Positions 48,693-57,317 of a stretch of DNA of 64,000 nt are shown piece by piece. Both the position numbers and the translations under genes were made by a program. How positions within the stretch are numbered: position 1 is the first letter of the stretch; each line of letters opens with the position of its first letter. Below the pieces are notes generated by a model. The model was not told the origin of the DNA, did not search any database, and saw nothing but the letters and a program-made list of their open reading frames with translations. Origin of the DNA: Arthrobacter nitroguajacolicus_D. GTDB lineage: Bacteria > Actinomycetota > Actinomycetes > Actinomycetales > Micrococcaceae. Location: NCBI RefSeq assembly GCF_031455195.1, contig NZ_JAVDSH010000007.1, positions 178,787-242,786 of the forward strand, in the 5' to 3' direction.

Positions 48693-49271
48693 TCAGGATT
48701 CCATACTCAGGTACCGGTAGACAGTAGCCCGGCTGACGCCAATGATCTTTCCGATATCCGTAGGCTTGAGACCTCGGGCTTTGAGTTCATGCGCCCTCAC
48801 GACCTTCTCATGCTCAGTTGTGACCTCACGCCGGCCTGCCTTTCGACCGTTCGCCGCGGCCACGGCCATGCCGGCCTTTGTGCGCTCCGACAGCTGGTCC
48901 CGCTCGAGCTGCGCGAAAGCAGAAATGATAGTCACCATCGCTTGGGCCATCGCTCCCCCAACCTCACTGGCCGGATCAGTGGCGATGCCATCCCTCAGAG
49001 AACGGAACTTGATGCCGCGGGATTTGAAGTCATCCAGGAGCTCGAGCAGGTGTCGGGTGCTGCGTCCCAGCCGGTCCAGCTTCCACACCACGACTTCATC
49101 CCCTGGGCCGAGACGATCCAGCATCCTGTCCAACTCTGGACGACTCACCCTGGTCCCGCTGATCCCCTGGTCTTTATAGATCCGCTCACACCCAGCCGCT
49201 TCCAGTTCCCGGATCTGCAGATCCGTGTTTTGGTCAGCCAAGTTAACGCGGGCGTATCCAAGCCGTGCCAT
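48693..49271 (-). CDS. Serine resolvase/invertase with Asn in place of the catalytic Ser
   Basis: A 192-residue small serine recombinase: LGYARVNLADQNTDLQIREL, GTRVSRPELDRMLDRLGPGD, VVWKLDRLGRSTRHLLELLD, RSLRDGIATDP and the E-helix AQLERDQLSERTKAGM, then an HTH (LKPTDIGKIIGVSRATVYRY). The catalytic serine of the family stands in YARVS; here the codon is AAC (Asn), one base from AGC (Ser). The other active-site arginines are kept. ATG at 49271 has GGAG five bases upstream. A probable crossover site lies 21 bases before it, and a tniRAB element is inserted behind that. Confidence 0.88.
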   Translation of the reverse strand: MARLGYARVNLADQNTDLQIRELEAAGCERIYKDQGISGTRVSRPELDRMLDRLGPGDEVVVWKLDRLGRSTRHLLELLDDFKSRGIKFRSLRDGIATDPASEVGGAMAQAMVTIISAFAQLERDQLSERTKAGMAVAAANGRKAGRREVTTEHEKVVRAHELKARGLKPTDIGKIIGVSRATVYRYLSMES

Positions 49272-49291
49272 CACTTCTCCGTCTAGCTAAA

Positions 49292-49320
49292 GGTATTTCA
49301 AGGACAATGTTGAGAATACC
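49292..49320. promoter_or_regulatory. Probable resolvase subsite (res site I)
   Basis: GGTATTTCAA and TTGAGAATACC are inverted half-sites 29 bp from end to end, the size of a resolvase dimer site, and lie directly before the resolvase gene. The rest of the res site seems split by the transposon that begins at 49349. Confidence 0.55.
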
Positions 49321-49396
49321 TCCGTGAGACCCTTTGTTGGGACAAGGGTGTGGAGTTTGCCGATAAATGGCGGTGTTTTTTGATCGGTAAGTGTCG

Positions 49397-49553
49397 TTAG
49401 TTGCCTATCACGAGGACGCTGGCGGCTGCTTCTATGACGTCGTCTGTGATGGTTTCGAGTTAATTGATTTTCAGGACGCGGGTGATCTGGGGGAAGAGTC
49501 GCTCGAGGAGTCGGAAGTTGCCGCGGGTGATTCGTTCGATTGCTGCGATGGCT
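49397..49553 (-). pseudogene. tniB 3' remnant at the left end of the transposon
   Basis: The last 50 codons of tniB are present in inverted orientation, ending in the same TAA; a handful of substitutions separate it from the intact copy at 59307-60116. It shows that the left border came from a second copy of the element. 49554-49954 holds no gene. Confidence 0.85.
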
Positions 49554-49954
49554 AGACGTCGCGTTTCCAGTCATGTCCGCCTACTTAACCAGCGAAGCCT
49601 GCTAATCCAGCAACTCGCGACCCGCCTTGACAACCCGACGGCTTGCGCTTCGCCAAAGAATTTCTGGATCGTCGAACGGATAGCTAACCGAGCGGGGTCC
49701 AGCAGTCTTAGCGCCGCGCTGGTACTGACGTGGAGGTCACTATCCTTCTAAACCTCCCGGAGCAATCCGTGCGACAAGGTTCCCACCTTGCGCGCACGTC
49801 GATCCTACGCATGCACCACGGCCGACGCGCTAACGCTCTTCCAAGAGTGTCCTCCGAGCAGTAAGCCGAGCACCGTCGAAGGCCTTGGTCTGAGATCGTT
49901 TCCGCGACTACCGATGGTCCGCGCAGCCGCTGTCGGATGAAGGTTGGTTCCCAC

Positions 49955-50431
49955 CTACTGGTCGTCGCTACCGACCTGGCTGAAGAGGGGCAGCACGCGG
50001 TTTTGGAAGTGGGTTTGCAGCACAATGGCGCTGCGGGTCCTGGTGACGGCTCCCGTTCGGGAAATAGAGTCAAGGACGCGCTGGAGGTCGTCGTTTGATT
50101 TGGCCACGATTCTGATCAGGACGTCCTGATCCCCTGAGACGGTGTACATCTCGACAATCTCGGGGATCACTTCCAGTGCCGCTCCTACCGACACGTGGCC
50201 GACGTTTTGGGAGATCTCGACGGAGACGAAGGCCATCACCGGGTATCCGAACTTGGCAGGATTGAGTGTCGGGGCGATCTGTTCGATGACGCCTGTCTTC
50301 TTCAGTTTGTCCAGTCGGCCCTGGACTGTGGGCCGCGCTACTGCGAGTTGCCTGGATGCTGCCAGGACCCCAATGTCCGAGTCCGCGGAGAAGAGTTCCA
50401 CGATCTTCACGTCCAGCTCATCGATTTTCAT
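49955..50431 (-). CDS. Lrp/AsnC-family regulator
   Basis: A 158-residue protein with the Lrp HTH (LDVKIVELFSADSDIGVLAA, RPTVQGRLDKLKKTGVI) and the ligand-binding RAM domain (VMAFVSVEISQNVGHVSVGA, VYTVSGDQDVLIRI-like strand MYTVSGDQDVLIRI). Such proteins sense amino acids. It is divergent from the aminotransferase gene and most likely controls the cargo operon. ATG at 50431 is preferred; a GTG at 50449 is possible. Confidence 0.88.
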   Translation of the reverse strand: MKIDELDVKIVELFSADSDIGVLAASRQLAVARPTVQGRLDKLKKTGVIEQIAPTLNPAKFGYPVMAFVSVEISQNVGHVSVGAALEVIPEIVEMYTVSGDQDVLIRIVAKSNDDLQRVLDSISRTGAVTRTRSAIVLQTHFQNRVLPLFSQVGSDDQ

Positions 50432-50462
50432 GGTCAAGATGCCTTTCACCAGTTGAGCTTAC

Positions 50463-50480
50463 AGAATGTAAGTAGATTCT
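50463..50480. promoter_or_regulatory. Candidate Lrp-type operator
   Basis: AGAAT-N8-ATTCT is an inverted repeat of the spacing used by Lrp/AsnC proteins and lies in the divergent promoter region between the regulator and the aminotransferase gene. Confidence 0.5.
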
Positions 50481-50599
50481 AACTTTCATGGTGGACATTT
50501 ATACATAAAAGATAGGTTTTACCTGACCAGTTGTCAGGAGTGTTGCGAGCTGGGAATGTGTGAGTCACCCCACATTGCTCAGCGAAGGAAATCACCCCT

Positions 50600-51733
50600 A
50601 TGACACACGCTCTGCCCCAAGGATCGACTGCGGAACGAGTGACGTTGCGCTCAGCCCTGCGTGACCTTCCTGCCTATAAGCCAGGGAAGTCGGCAGCTGT
50701 TGCCGGCACTGTTCAGTACAAGCTGTCCTCGAATGAAAACCCGTACCCGCCGCTGCCTTCGGTAAGGGAATCGGTCGCAGAGGCGGCGGCTGGCATCAAC
50801 CTCTACCCGGACATGGCCTGCGAGACGATTACCGAAGCGGTGGCCCGGCGCTGGGGTGTTTCCCCCGCCTCGGTCAGCTTTGGCGCCGGGTCTGTGGAGG
50901 TCGCCTCGCAGATCATTCGTGCCGTCGCCGGCGAGGGCGACGAGGTCATCTTTGCCTGGCGCTCCTTCGAGGCTTACCCAATCCTGACCGCGCTGGCTGG
51001 TGCGAAGGCAGTCCACGTGCCCCTGACCCAGGACGAGCGTCATGACCTTCCGGCAATGGCAGCAGCCGTCAATGAACACACCCGGGTCATCTTCGTCTGC
51101 ACCCCCAATAACCCGACCGGCACTTCTGTCACCGCTGATGAGCTGCATGACTTTATGGCAGCAGTGCCGAAGGATGTCCTGGTCGTTATCGATGAAGCCT
51201 ACGTGCATTTCAACGTTGACCCGGCAGCGGCCCAAGGCATTGATTTCTTCCGGGCCTACGCGAACGTCGTCATCCTGCACACATTCTCCAAGGCCTACGG
51301 ACTTGCCGGGCTGCGAATCGGCTACGCCATCGCCCCTGACTACGTCTCGGCCGCGCTCCGCGCAGTGGCCATCCCGTTCGGCGTCTCCGCCCTCGCCCAG
51401 AAAGCCGCGCTGGCCAGCCTCGCAGCTGAGGAAGAAATTGAAGCCCGCATCTCCTCGCTGGTCACCGAACGGGACAAACTACAGCGCGGACTCGTCGAGA
51501 TCGGCTGGGACGTCTGCCCCTCCGAGGCCAATTTCGTCTGGCTGCGCATCGGTGCCACGACCCGGGAAATCGAAGACATATTCACCCACGCTGGCGTCAT
51601 CGTCCGGGCCTACCCCGGCGACGGCATCAGGATCAGCGTTGGCGCCCCCGAAGCAAACGATCAGGCCATCCACGCGGCCAGGGACGCCTTCAATCACTTC
51701 ACCACCACCTCAGCCCTTGCCCAAGAAATCTAG
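50600..51733 (+). CDS. Aminotransferase class I/II, HisC / aromatic type
   Basis: The 377-residue protein has the HisC-like start ALRDLPAYKPGK, LSSNENPYPPLPSV, the PLP-site Lys near residue 230 in LHTFSKAYGLAGLRIGYA, and NPTGTSVTADEL with IDEAYVHF. Members move the amino group of histidinol phosphate or aromatic amino acids to 2-oxoglutarate. Because it is linked to a ThDP-dependent 2-oxoacid enzyme and an aldehyde dehydrogenase but to no histidine gene, a catabolic role on an aromatic or other amino acid is more likely. First gene of the cargo operon. Confidence 0.9.
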   Translation: MTHALPQGSTAERVTLRSALRDLPAYKPGKSAAVAGTVQYKLSSNENPYPPLPSVRESVAEAAAGINLYPDMACETITEAVARRWGVSPASVSFGAGSVEVASQIIRAVAGEGDEVIFAWRSFEAYPILTALAGAKAVHVPLTQDERHDLPAMAAAVNEHTRVIFVCTPNNPTGTSVTADELHDFMAAVPKDVLVVIDEAYVHFNVDPAAAQGIDFFRAYANVVILHTFSKAYGLAGLRIGYAIAPDYVSAALRAVAIPFGVSALAQKAALASLAAEEEIEARISSLVTERDKLQRGLVEIGWDVCPSEANFVWLRIGATTREIEDIFTHAGVIVRAYPGDGIRISVGAPEANDQAIHAARDAFNHFTTTSALAQEI

Positions 51734-51743
51734 GAGAAGACGC

Positions 51744-53171
51744 ATGAATCCCATCACCACCGGCTCCCCGGAAGCGATCGCCGCGTCAACCGGAACAGTC
51801 CGGGGCCTCAAACCACGTCAGCTGACCATGATGGGCCTGGGCGGCGCCATCGGTGCAGGGCTGTTCCTTGGCAGCGGCAAAGGCGTCGCTGCCGCCGGGC
51901 CAGCCATCCTGATCTCGTACATCGTCGCCGGCGCCCTGGTCATCTTGATCATGTGGATGATCGGTGAACTCTCCGCCGCGAATCCTGCCGGCGGCGCGTT
52001 TTCAACGCATGCTGAGAACGCGTTCGGCCCCGTGGCGGGTTACACCGTTGGTTGGCTGTACTGGGTCCAGCTGGCCGTGGTCGTCGCCGCTGAAGCGGTC
52101 GGCGCGGCGGCCATCCTGACCGGTGTTCTGCAGTCTGCCCCGGCAGGAACACCCATCCCGCCTACCTGGTTGCTCGCCGCCATCTTCATGGCCGCCCTGA
52201 CCGCGGTGAACATGTTCGCGGTGTCCAAGTACGGCGAGTTCGAGTTCTGGTTCGCATTCATTAAGGTCGCCGTTATCCTGGCCTTTCTCCTGGTCGGGGT
52301 GCTCCTGCTGCTGGGCGTGCTGAACGGGACCAGCCCGGGCCTGTCCAACTTCACCGATTTCGCTCCCAAGGGAGCTGCCGGGGTTGGCGCCGGACTGCTG
52401 ATGGTGATCTTCGCCTTCGGCGGCACCGAAATCGTCGCGATCGCCGCCGGGGAAACCAAGAACCCGGAAAAGAGCGTCGCCACGGCCATCCGCACCGTGG
52501 CGTGGCGGATCTGTGTCTTTTACGTCGGCTCGGTGTTCATCATCGTCGCGGTCCTGAGCCCGGAGGCAGCCAACGCGCCGGAAGGCCCGTTTGCTGCACT
52601 GCTGAACGTCGCAGGCATGCCGGCCGCCGGAACCGTGATGGCTCTGGTAGCTGTGTTCGCACTGCTCAGCGCGCTCAACGCGAACGTCTACGGCGCCTCC
52701 CGGATGCTGCACTCCCTCTCCCAGCGGAGGCACGCTCCAGCCCGCCTACGGAAGACCGGTACCAACTGCGTCCCCCGCGCCGCCGTGCTCTGGACCGTCG
52801 CCTTCGGATTCATCGCAGCCATGCTCGAAGCCATCTTCCCGGGCAAGGTTCTGGAAACCCTCCTGTCCATCGTGGGTTCAACCATCATCATCATCTGGGC
52901 CGCCATCGCAGCCTCCCAAATCACACTTCGCCGCCGCAGGGACCGTGCGACAACGCCTTCCACCGCTCCCACGACCTACCGGATGCCACTGTTCCCGTAC
53001 CTGTCCTACACCGCTGTGGGACTGCTGGCCCTGATCATTATCGTGGCCATGCTCGACGCCGGAACCCGCACCCAACTGCTGCTGACGTTCACGGCCACCG
53101 TCCTGATCGCCCTTAGCGGCATCGCCGTCACCCGACGCACCACCAAAACCCTCGAACCCAAGGAAGCATAG
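51744..53171 (+). CDS. Amino acid permease (APC superfamily)
   Basis: The 475-residue protein has about 12 membrane spans and begins GLKPRQLTMMGLGGAIGAGL-FLGSG, the consensus first helix of the amino acid transporter family, with FAFGGTEIVAIAAGETKNPE as helix 6 signature. It is a proton symporter of the GABA/aromatic permease type. AGGAGAAG lies before the ATG at 51744; the frame is open far upstream over the aminotransferase gene, which I ignore. Ten bases separate it from that gene. Confidence 0.92.
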   Translation: MNPITTGSPEAIAASTGTVRGLKPRQLTMMGLGGAIGAGLFLGSGKGVAAAGPAILISYIVAGALVILIMWMIGELSAANPAGGAFSTHAENAFGPVAGYTVGWLYWVQLAVVVAAEAVGAAAILTGVLQSAPAGTPIPPTWLLAAIFMAALTAVNMFAVSKYGEFEFWFAFIKVAVILAFLLVGVLLLLGVLNGTSPGLSNFTDFAPKGAAGVGAGLLMVIFAFGGTEIVAIAAGETKNPEKSVATAIRTVAWRICVFYVGSVFIIVAVLSPEAANAPEGPFAALLNVAGMPAAGTVMALVAVFALLSALNANVYGASRMLHSLSQRRHAPARLRKTGTNCVPRAAVLWTVAFGFIAAMLEAIFPGKVLETLLSIVGSTIIIIWAAIAASQITLRRRRDRATTPSTAPTTYRMPLFPYLSYTAVGLLALIIIVAMLDAGTRTQLLLTFTATVLIALSGIAVTRRTTKTLEPKEA

Positions 53172-53173
53172 GA

Positions 53174-54853
53174 ATGACCTCCAAAATCCTCGACACCCGC
53201 ACCACTGACAACGTGCCCGAGGACGCCGCCCAGATCACCACCCGCACTGCGGGGCAGGCAGTCATCGACGGCTTGCGCGCCCACGGCGTGGACACCTTCT
53301 TCGGCATCCCCGGCGTGCAAAGCTACGAGCTCTTCGACGCCCTCCACCAGGAGGACGCCATCGAGGTCATCGGCGCCCGGCACGAGCAGGCCTGCGCCTA
53401 CATGGCCCTGGGGTACGCCCAGTCCACCGGAAAAACTGGTGTTTACAGCGTGGTTCCTGGCCCCGGTATCCTCAACGCCGGCGCCGGGATCCTGACCTCC
53501 CTGTCGACCAGTACCCCCACGGTGTGTCTGACCAGCGAGATTCCCACCGACTACATGGGCCGCGGCATGGGCCACCTGCACGAGATGCCCGACCAGCTCG
53601 GTACGGTCAAGTCCTTCGCCAAGTGGGCCGAGAACGTCCTGGACCCCGCACTGGTCCCGGCCACCGTCGATGAGGCCTTCCGCCAGGCCGGCAGCGGCCG
53701 GCCCGGGCCCGCTGTCGTCGCCGTACCCTGGGACGTCTTGACCCAGCGCGCCCAGATGCCGGCAAACCAGCCGGCCTTCGCGCCCACACCGGCACTGGAT
53801 CCGGAAGTGATCCAGGAAGCTGCACGTATCCTCTCCGGTGCCAAGAACCCGATGATCATGGTGGGCAGCGGCGCCCGGCACGCGGCCCCCGAAGTCCTGG
53901 CCTTGGCCGAAAAGCTGCAAGCCCCCGTGGTGTCCTTCCGCGGTGGCCGCGGGATCGTGCCGGACAGCCACCCTCTGGGCTTCACCTGTGCGGCTGGCTT
54001 CGAGCGCTGGAACAATACCGATGTCCTGCTCGGTATTGGTTCCAGGCAGGAGCTCATGTGGTTCCGCTGGCCGGACAAGCCTGAAAACCTTGTGCACATC
54101 AACCTGGACATCGACCCGGCCCAACATGACCGGCTCGAAACGGACCTCGGCATTACCGCTGACTCCAGAGACGGCACAGTTGCGCTGCTCGATGCCCTCG
54201 CAGAGAGCCCCACTCGCGCTTCCCGGCACACGGAATTCGGGGCCGTGAAAACGGCCAAGAAGAACGAGATAGCAGGGCTTACTCCGCACGCAGACTACCT
54301 GGGCAGCATCCGCGAAGCGCTGCCCTACGACGGGTTCTTTGTGGAGGAAGTTTCCCAGATAGGGTTCTCGTCCTTCTTCGGCATCGACATGTTCGAACCG
54401 CGGCGCTTCATCACCTGCGGATACCAAGGCAACCTCGGTTACGGCTTCCCAACGGCCCTCGGCGTGCAAGCCGGAAACCGGGACAAGGTCGTCATCTCCG
54501 TCACCGGCGACGGTGGGTTCCTGTACGGGGCGCAGGAGCTCGCCACTGCAGTGCAGCATGGACTAAATGTCATTACGGTGGTGTTCAACAATGCTGCGTT
54601 CGGCAACGTCAAGGCTGACCAGCTGCGTATCTATGGCCAGGAATCAGCCTCCGAACTTCACAACCCGGACTTCGTCGCCTTCGCAGAATCCTTCGGCGCA
54701 TTAGGCTTGCATGCCCACACGCCGGCGGAGCTGAAGAGTGCCATTCAGGAAGCGATCGAAGCCAAGCGGCCCACCGTTATCGAAGTTCCCATGCCGCTGT
54801 CCTTGAAGGACACTCCATGGAAATTCCTGATGCCCGCAAGCCGGAAGCAGTAA
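53174..54853 (+). CDS. Thiamine-diphosphate-dependent 2-oxoacid enzyme (decarboxylase / acetolactate-synthase-like)
   Basis: The 559-residue protein has the three-domain build: N-terminal PYR domain with GVDTFFGIPGVQSYELFDAL and the activating Glu in GARHEQACAYMALG, a central TPP_enzyme_M domain, and the PP domain with VTGDGGFLYGAQELATAVQH and NNAAFGN (Mg-ThDP motif GDG...NN). It resembles thiamine enzymes such as indolepyruvate, phenylpyruvate or benzoylformate decarboxylases and acetolactate synthases. The neighbours (aminotransferase before, aldehyde dehydrogenase after) favour decarboxylation of a 2-oxoacid to an aldehyde. The start lies two bases after the permease stop. Confidence 0.88.
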   Translation: MTSKILDTRTTDNVPEDAAQITTRTAGQAVIDGLRAHGVDTFFGIPGVQSYELFDALHQEDAIEVIGARHEQACAYMALGYAQSTGKTGVYSVVPGPGILNAGAGILTSLSTSTPTVCLTSEIPTDYMGRGMGHLHEMPDQLGTVKSFAKWAENVLDPALVPATVDEAFRQAGSGRPGPAVVAVPWDVLTQRAQMPANQPAFAPTPALDPEVIQEAARILSGAKNPMIMVGSGARHAAPEVLALAEKLQAPVVSFRGGRGIVPDSHPLGFTCAAGFERWNNTDVLLGIGSRQELMWFRWPDKPENLVHINLDIDPAQHDRLETDLGITADSRDGTVALLDALAESPTRASRHTEFGAVKTAKKNEIAGLTPHADYLGSIREALPYDGFFVEEVSQIGFSSFFGIDMFEPRRFITCGYQGNLGYGFPTALGVQAGNRDKVVISVTGDGGFLYGAQELATAVQHGLNVITVVFNNAAFGNVKADQLRIYGQESASELHNPDFVAFAESFGALGLHAHTPAELKSAIQEAIEAKRPTVIEVPMPLSLKDTPWKFLMPASRKQ

Positions 54854-55032
54854 GAGCTTTTCCGTCACGCGTTATCGGGTGGGGCGACAATCATTTCCTG
54901 TCGCCCCACCGCACCCTACCTCTGCCCCCCACCACAGCGCCTTCCCTCCGCGGCAAGGATGCTGCCCGGGACGCAAAGACCTATGGCGGGGCAGAACCAT
55001 ACGTTGAAAGAAAACTCGAAGTGGAGTAACCC

Positions 55033-56442
55033 ATGGAAACCTTTGATGCGCTGCTTGCGTCTATTGCCCCTGTCGCCGGTGAGAGCCGGGCCCTTGTGAA
55101 CCCGGCGACTGGTGGTGTTGTCGGGTGGGCACCTGTCCACACTGTGGAAGACCTGGAAGGGGCGGTCACCGCTGCGGTTGCTGCGCAGCCTGCGTGGGCT
55201 GCGCTGGGTCACGAGGCGCGTTCGGCTTATCTTTTGAAGGCAGCGACGGCGGTTGAACGCTCGGCCGAAGAACTCGCCCAGCTGCTCTCGCGTGAGCAGG
55301 GCAAGCCGTTGAACGGTCCTAATGCTCGGTTCGAGGTCGGCGCCTGCGTTGCCTGGTTGCGCGCGGCAGCTACCACGCCGGTGATTCCGGAGACGTTGGT
55401 CAACGACGGTGAAACCCGGGCGGAACTGCACTACCGCCCCATCGGGGTGGTAGGTGCGATTGGTCCGTGGAACTGGCCGATGATGATCACCATCTGGCAG
55501 ATCGCCCCGGCGCTGCGGATGGGCAACGCCGTGGTGGTCAAACCTTCCGAATACACGCCACTGTCCGTCCTGGCGCTGGCCAAAGTCCTCAACGAGGAAC
55601 TCCCCGAGGGCCTGCTCACGGTCATCTCCGGGGGCCGCGACGTCGGCGCCCGTCTCGCAGAGCACCCGGCCATCGGCAAGATCATGTTCACCGGCTCCAC
55701 GGCGACCGGCAAGGCGATCATCCGGTCGTCAGCGGAGACGGTCAAGCGCCTGACCTTGGAGCTTGGCGGGAACGACGCCGGCATCGTCCTGCCCGACGCC
55801 GATCCCAAGGCCATCGCCCAGGACCTGTTCTGGGGTGCGTTCATCAATACCGGCCAGACCTGCGCCGCGCTGAAGCGCCTCTACGTCCACGAGGACATCT
55901 ACGACGCCGTTTGCGAGGAACTCACCGTCGTGGCCAAGGCCATGCCAATGGGCGACGGGCTGGACGAAAACAATGTCCTGGGCCCGCTGCAGAACAAGGC
56001 GCAGTACGATATCGTCGCCAACCTCGTGCAGGCAGCGAAGGACGCCGGCGCCCGGGTGCTCATAGGCGGTGACCCGGACTCCAGCCAGCCCGGCTACTTC
56101 TACCCCACCACCCTGGTGGCGGACATCGACAACAGCAACCCCCTGGTTGCTGAAGAGCAGTTCGGTCCCGCCTTGCCGATCATCCGCTACAGCACTATCG
56201 ACGAAGCGATCGAGAATGCCAACGGCCTGGACGTGGCCCTCGGCGCCTCCGTATGGTCCTCCGACCCCACGGCCGCCCGTGAGGTCGCCTCCCGCATCCA
56301 GGCTGGCACCGTCTGGATCAACAAACACGGCGCCGTAGACCCCCGCATCCCCTTCGGCGGTGCCAAACAATCCGGCTACGGCCTCGAATTCGGCCTCGAA
56401 GGCCTCAAACACCTGGGCGTCCCCCAAATCATCAATGGCTAA
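55033..56442 (+). CDS. Aldehyde dehydrogenase (NAD(P)-dependent)
   Basis: The 469-residue protein carries the ALDH landmarks GVVGAIGPWNWP, KPSEYTPLSVL, FTGSTATGKAI, the general base in LTLELGGNDAGIV, the catalytic Cys near residue 276 in NTGQTCAALKR and the late FGGAKQSGYGLEFG. It oxidises an aldehyde to the acid, here probably the product of the upstream ThDP enzyme. GGAG six bases before the ATG. A gap of 180 bases separates it from the ThDP gene without a visible terminator. Confidence 0.93.
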   Translation: METFDALLASIAPVAGESRALVNPATGGVVGWAPVHTVEDLEGAVTAAVAAQPAWAALGHEARSAYLLKAATAVERSAEELAQLLSREQGKPLNGPNARFEVGACVAWLRAAATTPVIPETLVNDGETRAELHYRPIGVVGAIGPWNWPMMITIWQIAPALRMGNAVVVKPSEYTPLSVLALAKVLNEELPEGLLTVISGGRDVGARLAEHPAIGKIMFTGSTATGKAIIRSSAETVKRLTLELGGNDAGIVLPDADPKAIAQDLFWGAFINTGQTCAALKRLYVHEDIYDAVCEELTVVAKAMPMGDGLDENNVLGPLQNKAQYDIVANLVQAAKDAGARVLIGGDPDSSQPGYFYPTTLVADIDNSNPLVAEEQFGPALPIIRYSTIDEAIENANGLDVALGASVWSSDPTAAREVASRIQAGTVWINKHGAVDPRIPFGGAKQSGYGLEFGLEGLKHLGVPQIING

Positions 56443-56512
56443 TAACCTGCCCCACACTCATCGTCCGCGCACTGCCATTCGTCCACTCCGTTGCATACGG
56501 AAGGGAGAACTG

Positions 56513-56575
56513 ATGCCGGCACTGGACGGCACCCAGACACTGTGGACACTCATACACAGCATCGACTGGGCCTGA
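56513..56575 (+). CDS. Possible short peptide (20 aa) with strong ribosome binding site
   Basis: MPALDGTQTLWTLIHSIDWA, with GGAAGGGAG five bases before the ATG. It has two Trp codons and could be a leader peptide or the remnant of a larger gene. No attenuator hairpin is obvious behind it. Confidence 0.3.
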   Translation: MPALDGTQTLWTLIHSIDWA

Positions 56576-56661
56576 GGACGGTCAGCCCTATCGCCAGCGG
56601 GAAACGTCTTCGGATCCATCCCCGATGTTCATACCGGCCCACATCTGCCGAAGGAAGCACC

Positions 56662-56823
56662 GTGAAAAGCAGGGAGCTTGTGCGCAAAAGGAAAGCCCAA
56701 CGACCTGAAAACAAAGGAACCATCTGCAACCCGACAGGCGAAAGCCGGCCGGCCAAGCAGCCAGTTGAGAAACCGACCTATGTCCTTCGACGCAGAACCG
56801 CCGCGCCGGATTGCCCATCGTGA
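56662..56823 (+). CDS. Possible small basic protein (53 aa)
   Basis: GTG start with GAAGGAAG upstream; the peptide is Lys/Arg/Pro-rich (KSRELVRKRKAQRPENKGTI). Codon pattern is not convincing; listed because of the ribosome binding site. Confidence 0.25.
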   Translation: MKSRELVRKRKAQRPENKGTICNPTGESRPAKQPVEKPTYVLRRRTAAPDCPS

Positions 56824-56868
56824 TTTCAGCGGCGCCAGCAGTCTCCTTGATTAAGCAGGAACAATACC

Positions 56869-57093
56869 TTGAAAACCGCACTGCAAAGCGACTGGGCCGC
56901 CCTCATCGGCGCGGAAGTCGAAGTGAAAATGGACGGCAAATGCGTCAGATCCGGTCTCGTCGATGACGCCATGCCAGACTCATCGATCATCTGGCTTGCT
57001 GCTGACCACCGCAATCCGCGAACACTCTACGAGGCACAGGAGGCTACAGAATCTGGGCACCACAACCCAAGCAAAATAATCCGGCGTCCCTGA
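56869..57093 (+). CDS. Hypothetical protein (74 aa)
   Basis: ALQSDWAALIGAEVEVKMDG, then GLVDDAMPDSSIIWLAADHR. TTG start with AGGA upstream. It is a plausible small beta protein with a GxxVxVxxDGxxVRxGxVxxxxPDSSxxWLAxD-like pattern reminiscent of proteins found beside Tn and plasmid cargo in Arthrobacter (recollection). Function unknown. Confidence 0.5.
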   Translation: MKTALQSDWAALIGAEVEVKMDGKCVRSGLVDDAMPDSSIIWLAADHRNPRTLYEAQEATESGHHNPSKIIRRP

Positions 57094-57317
57094 AGCAAGA
57101 CACACAGAAAGCGCCTCAGGCTCTCAAAAGGGAACAGAGACGAGGTTCCTTAGAGGATTGTCTGGAAATACAACAGGTTTTCGAGACACCAGTCTCCCGT
57201 CGAAATTGTCAGTAGATCGCCGCGCCGTTTCTATCCGGTTCATGTCTTGGAAAGTCGTCTCGATGAAAACCGTCTTAGCCGAGTGCTTTCACTGACTTTC
57301 TCAGGCACAATGGCCGG

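Noticed and set aside
51042..51743. N-terminal extension of the permease frame
   Set aside because: Overlaps the aminotransferase out of frame, Ser/Pro/Arg-rich; the permease has a good start at 51744.
53006..54559. 517-codon minus-strand frame opposite the ThDP enzyme
   Set aside because: Antisense frame without motifs; ThDP motifs are on the plus strand.
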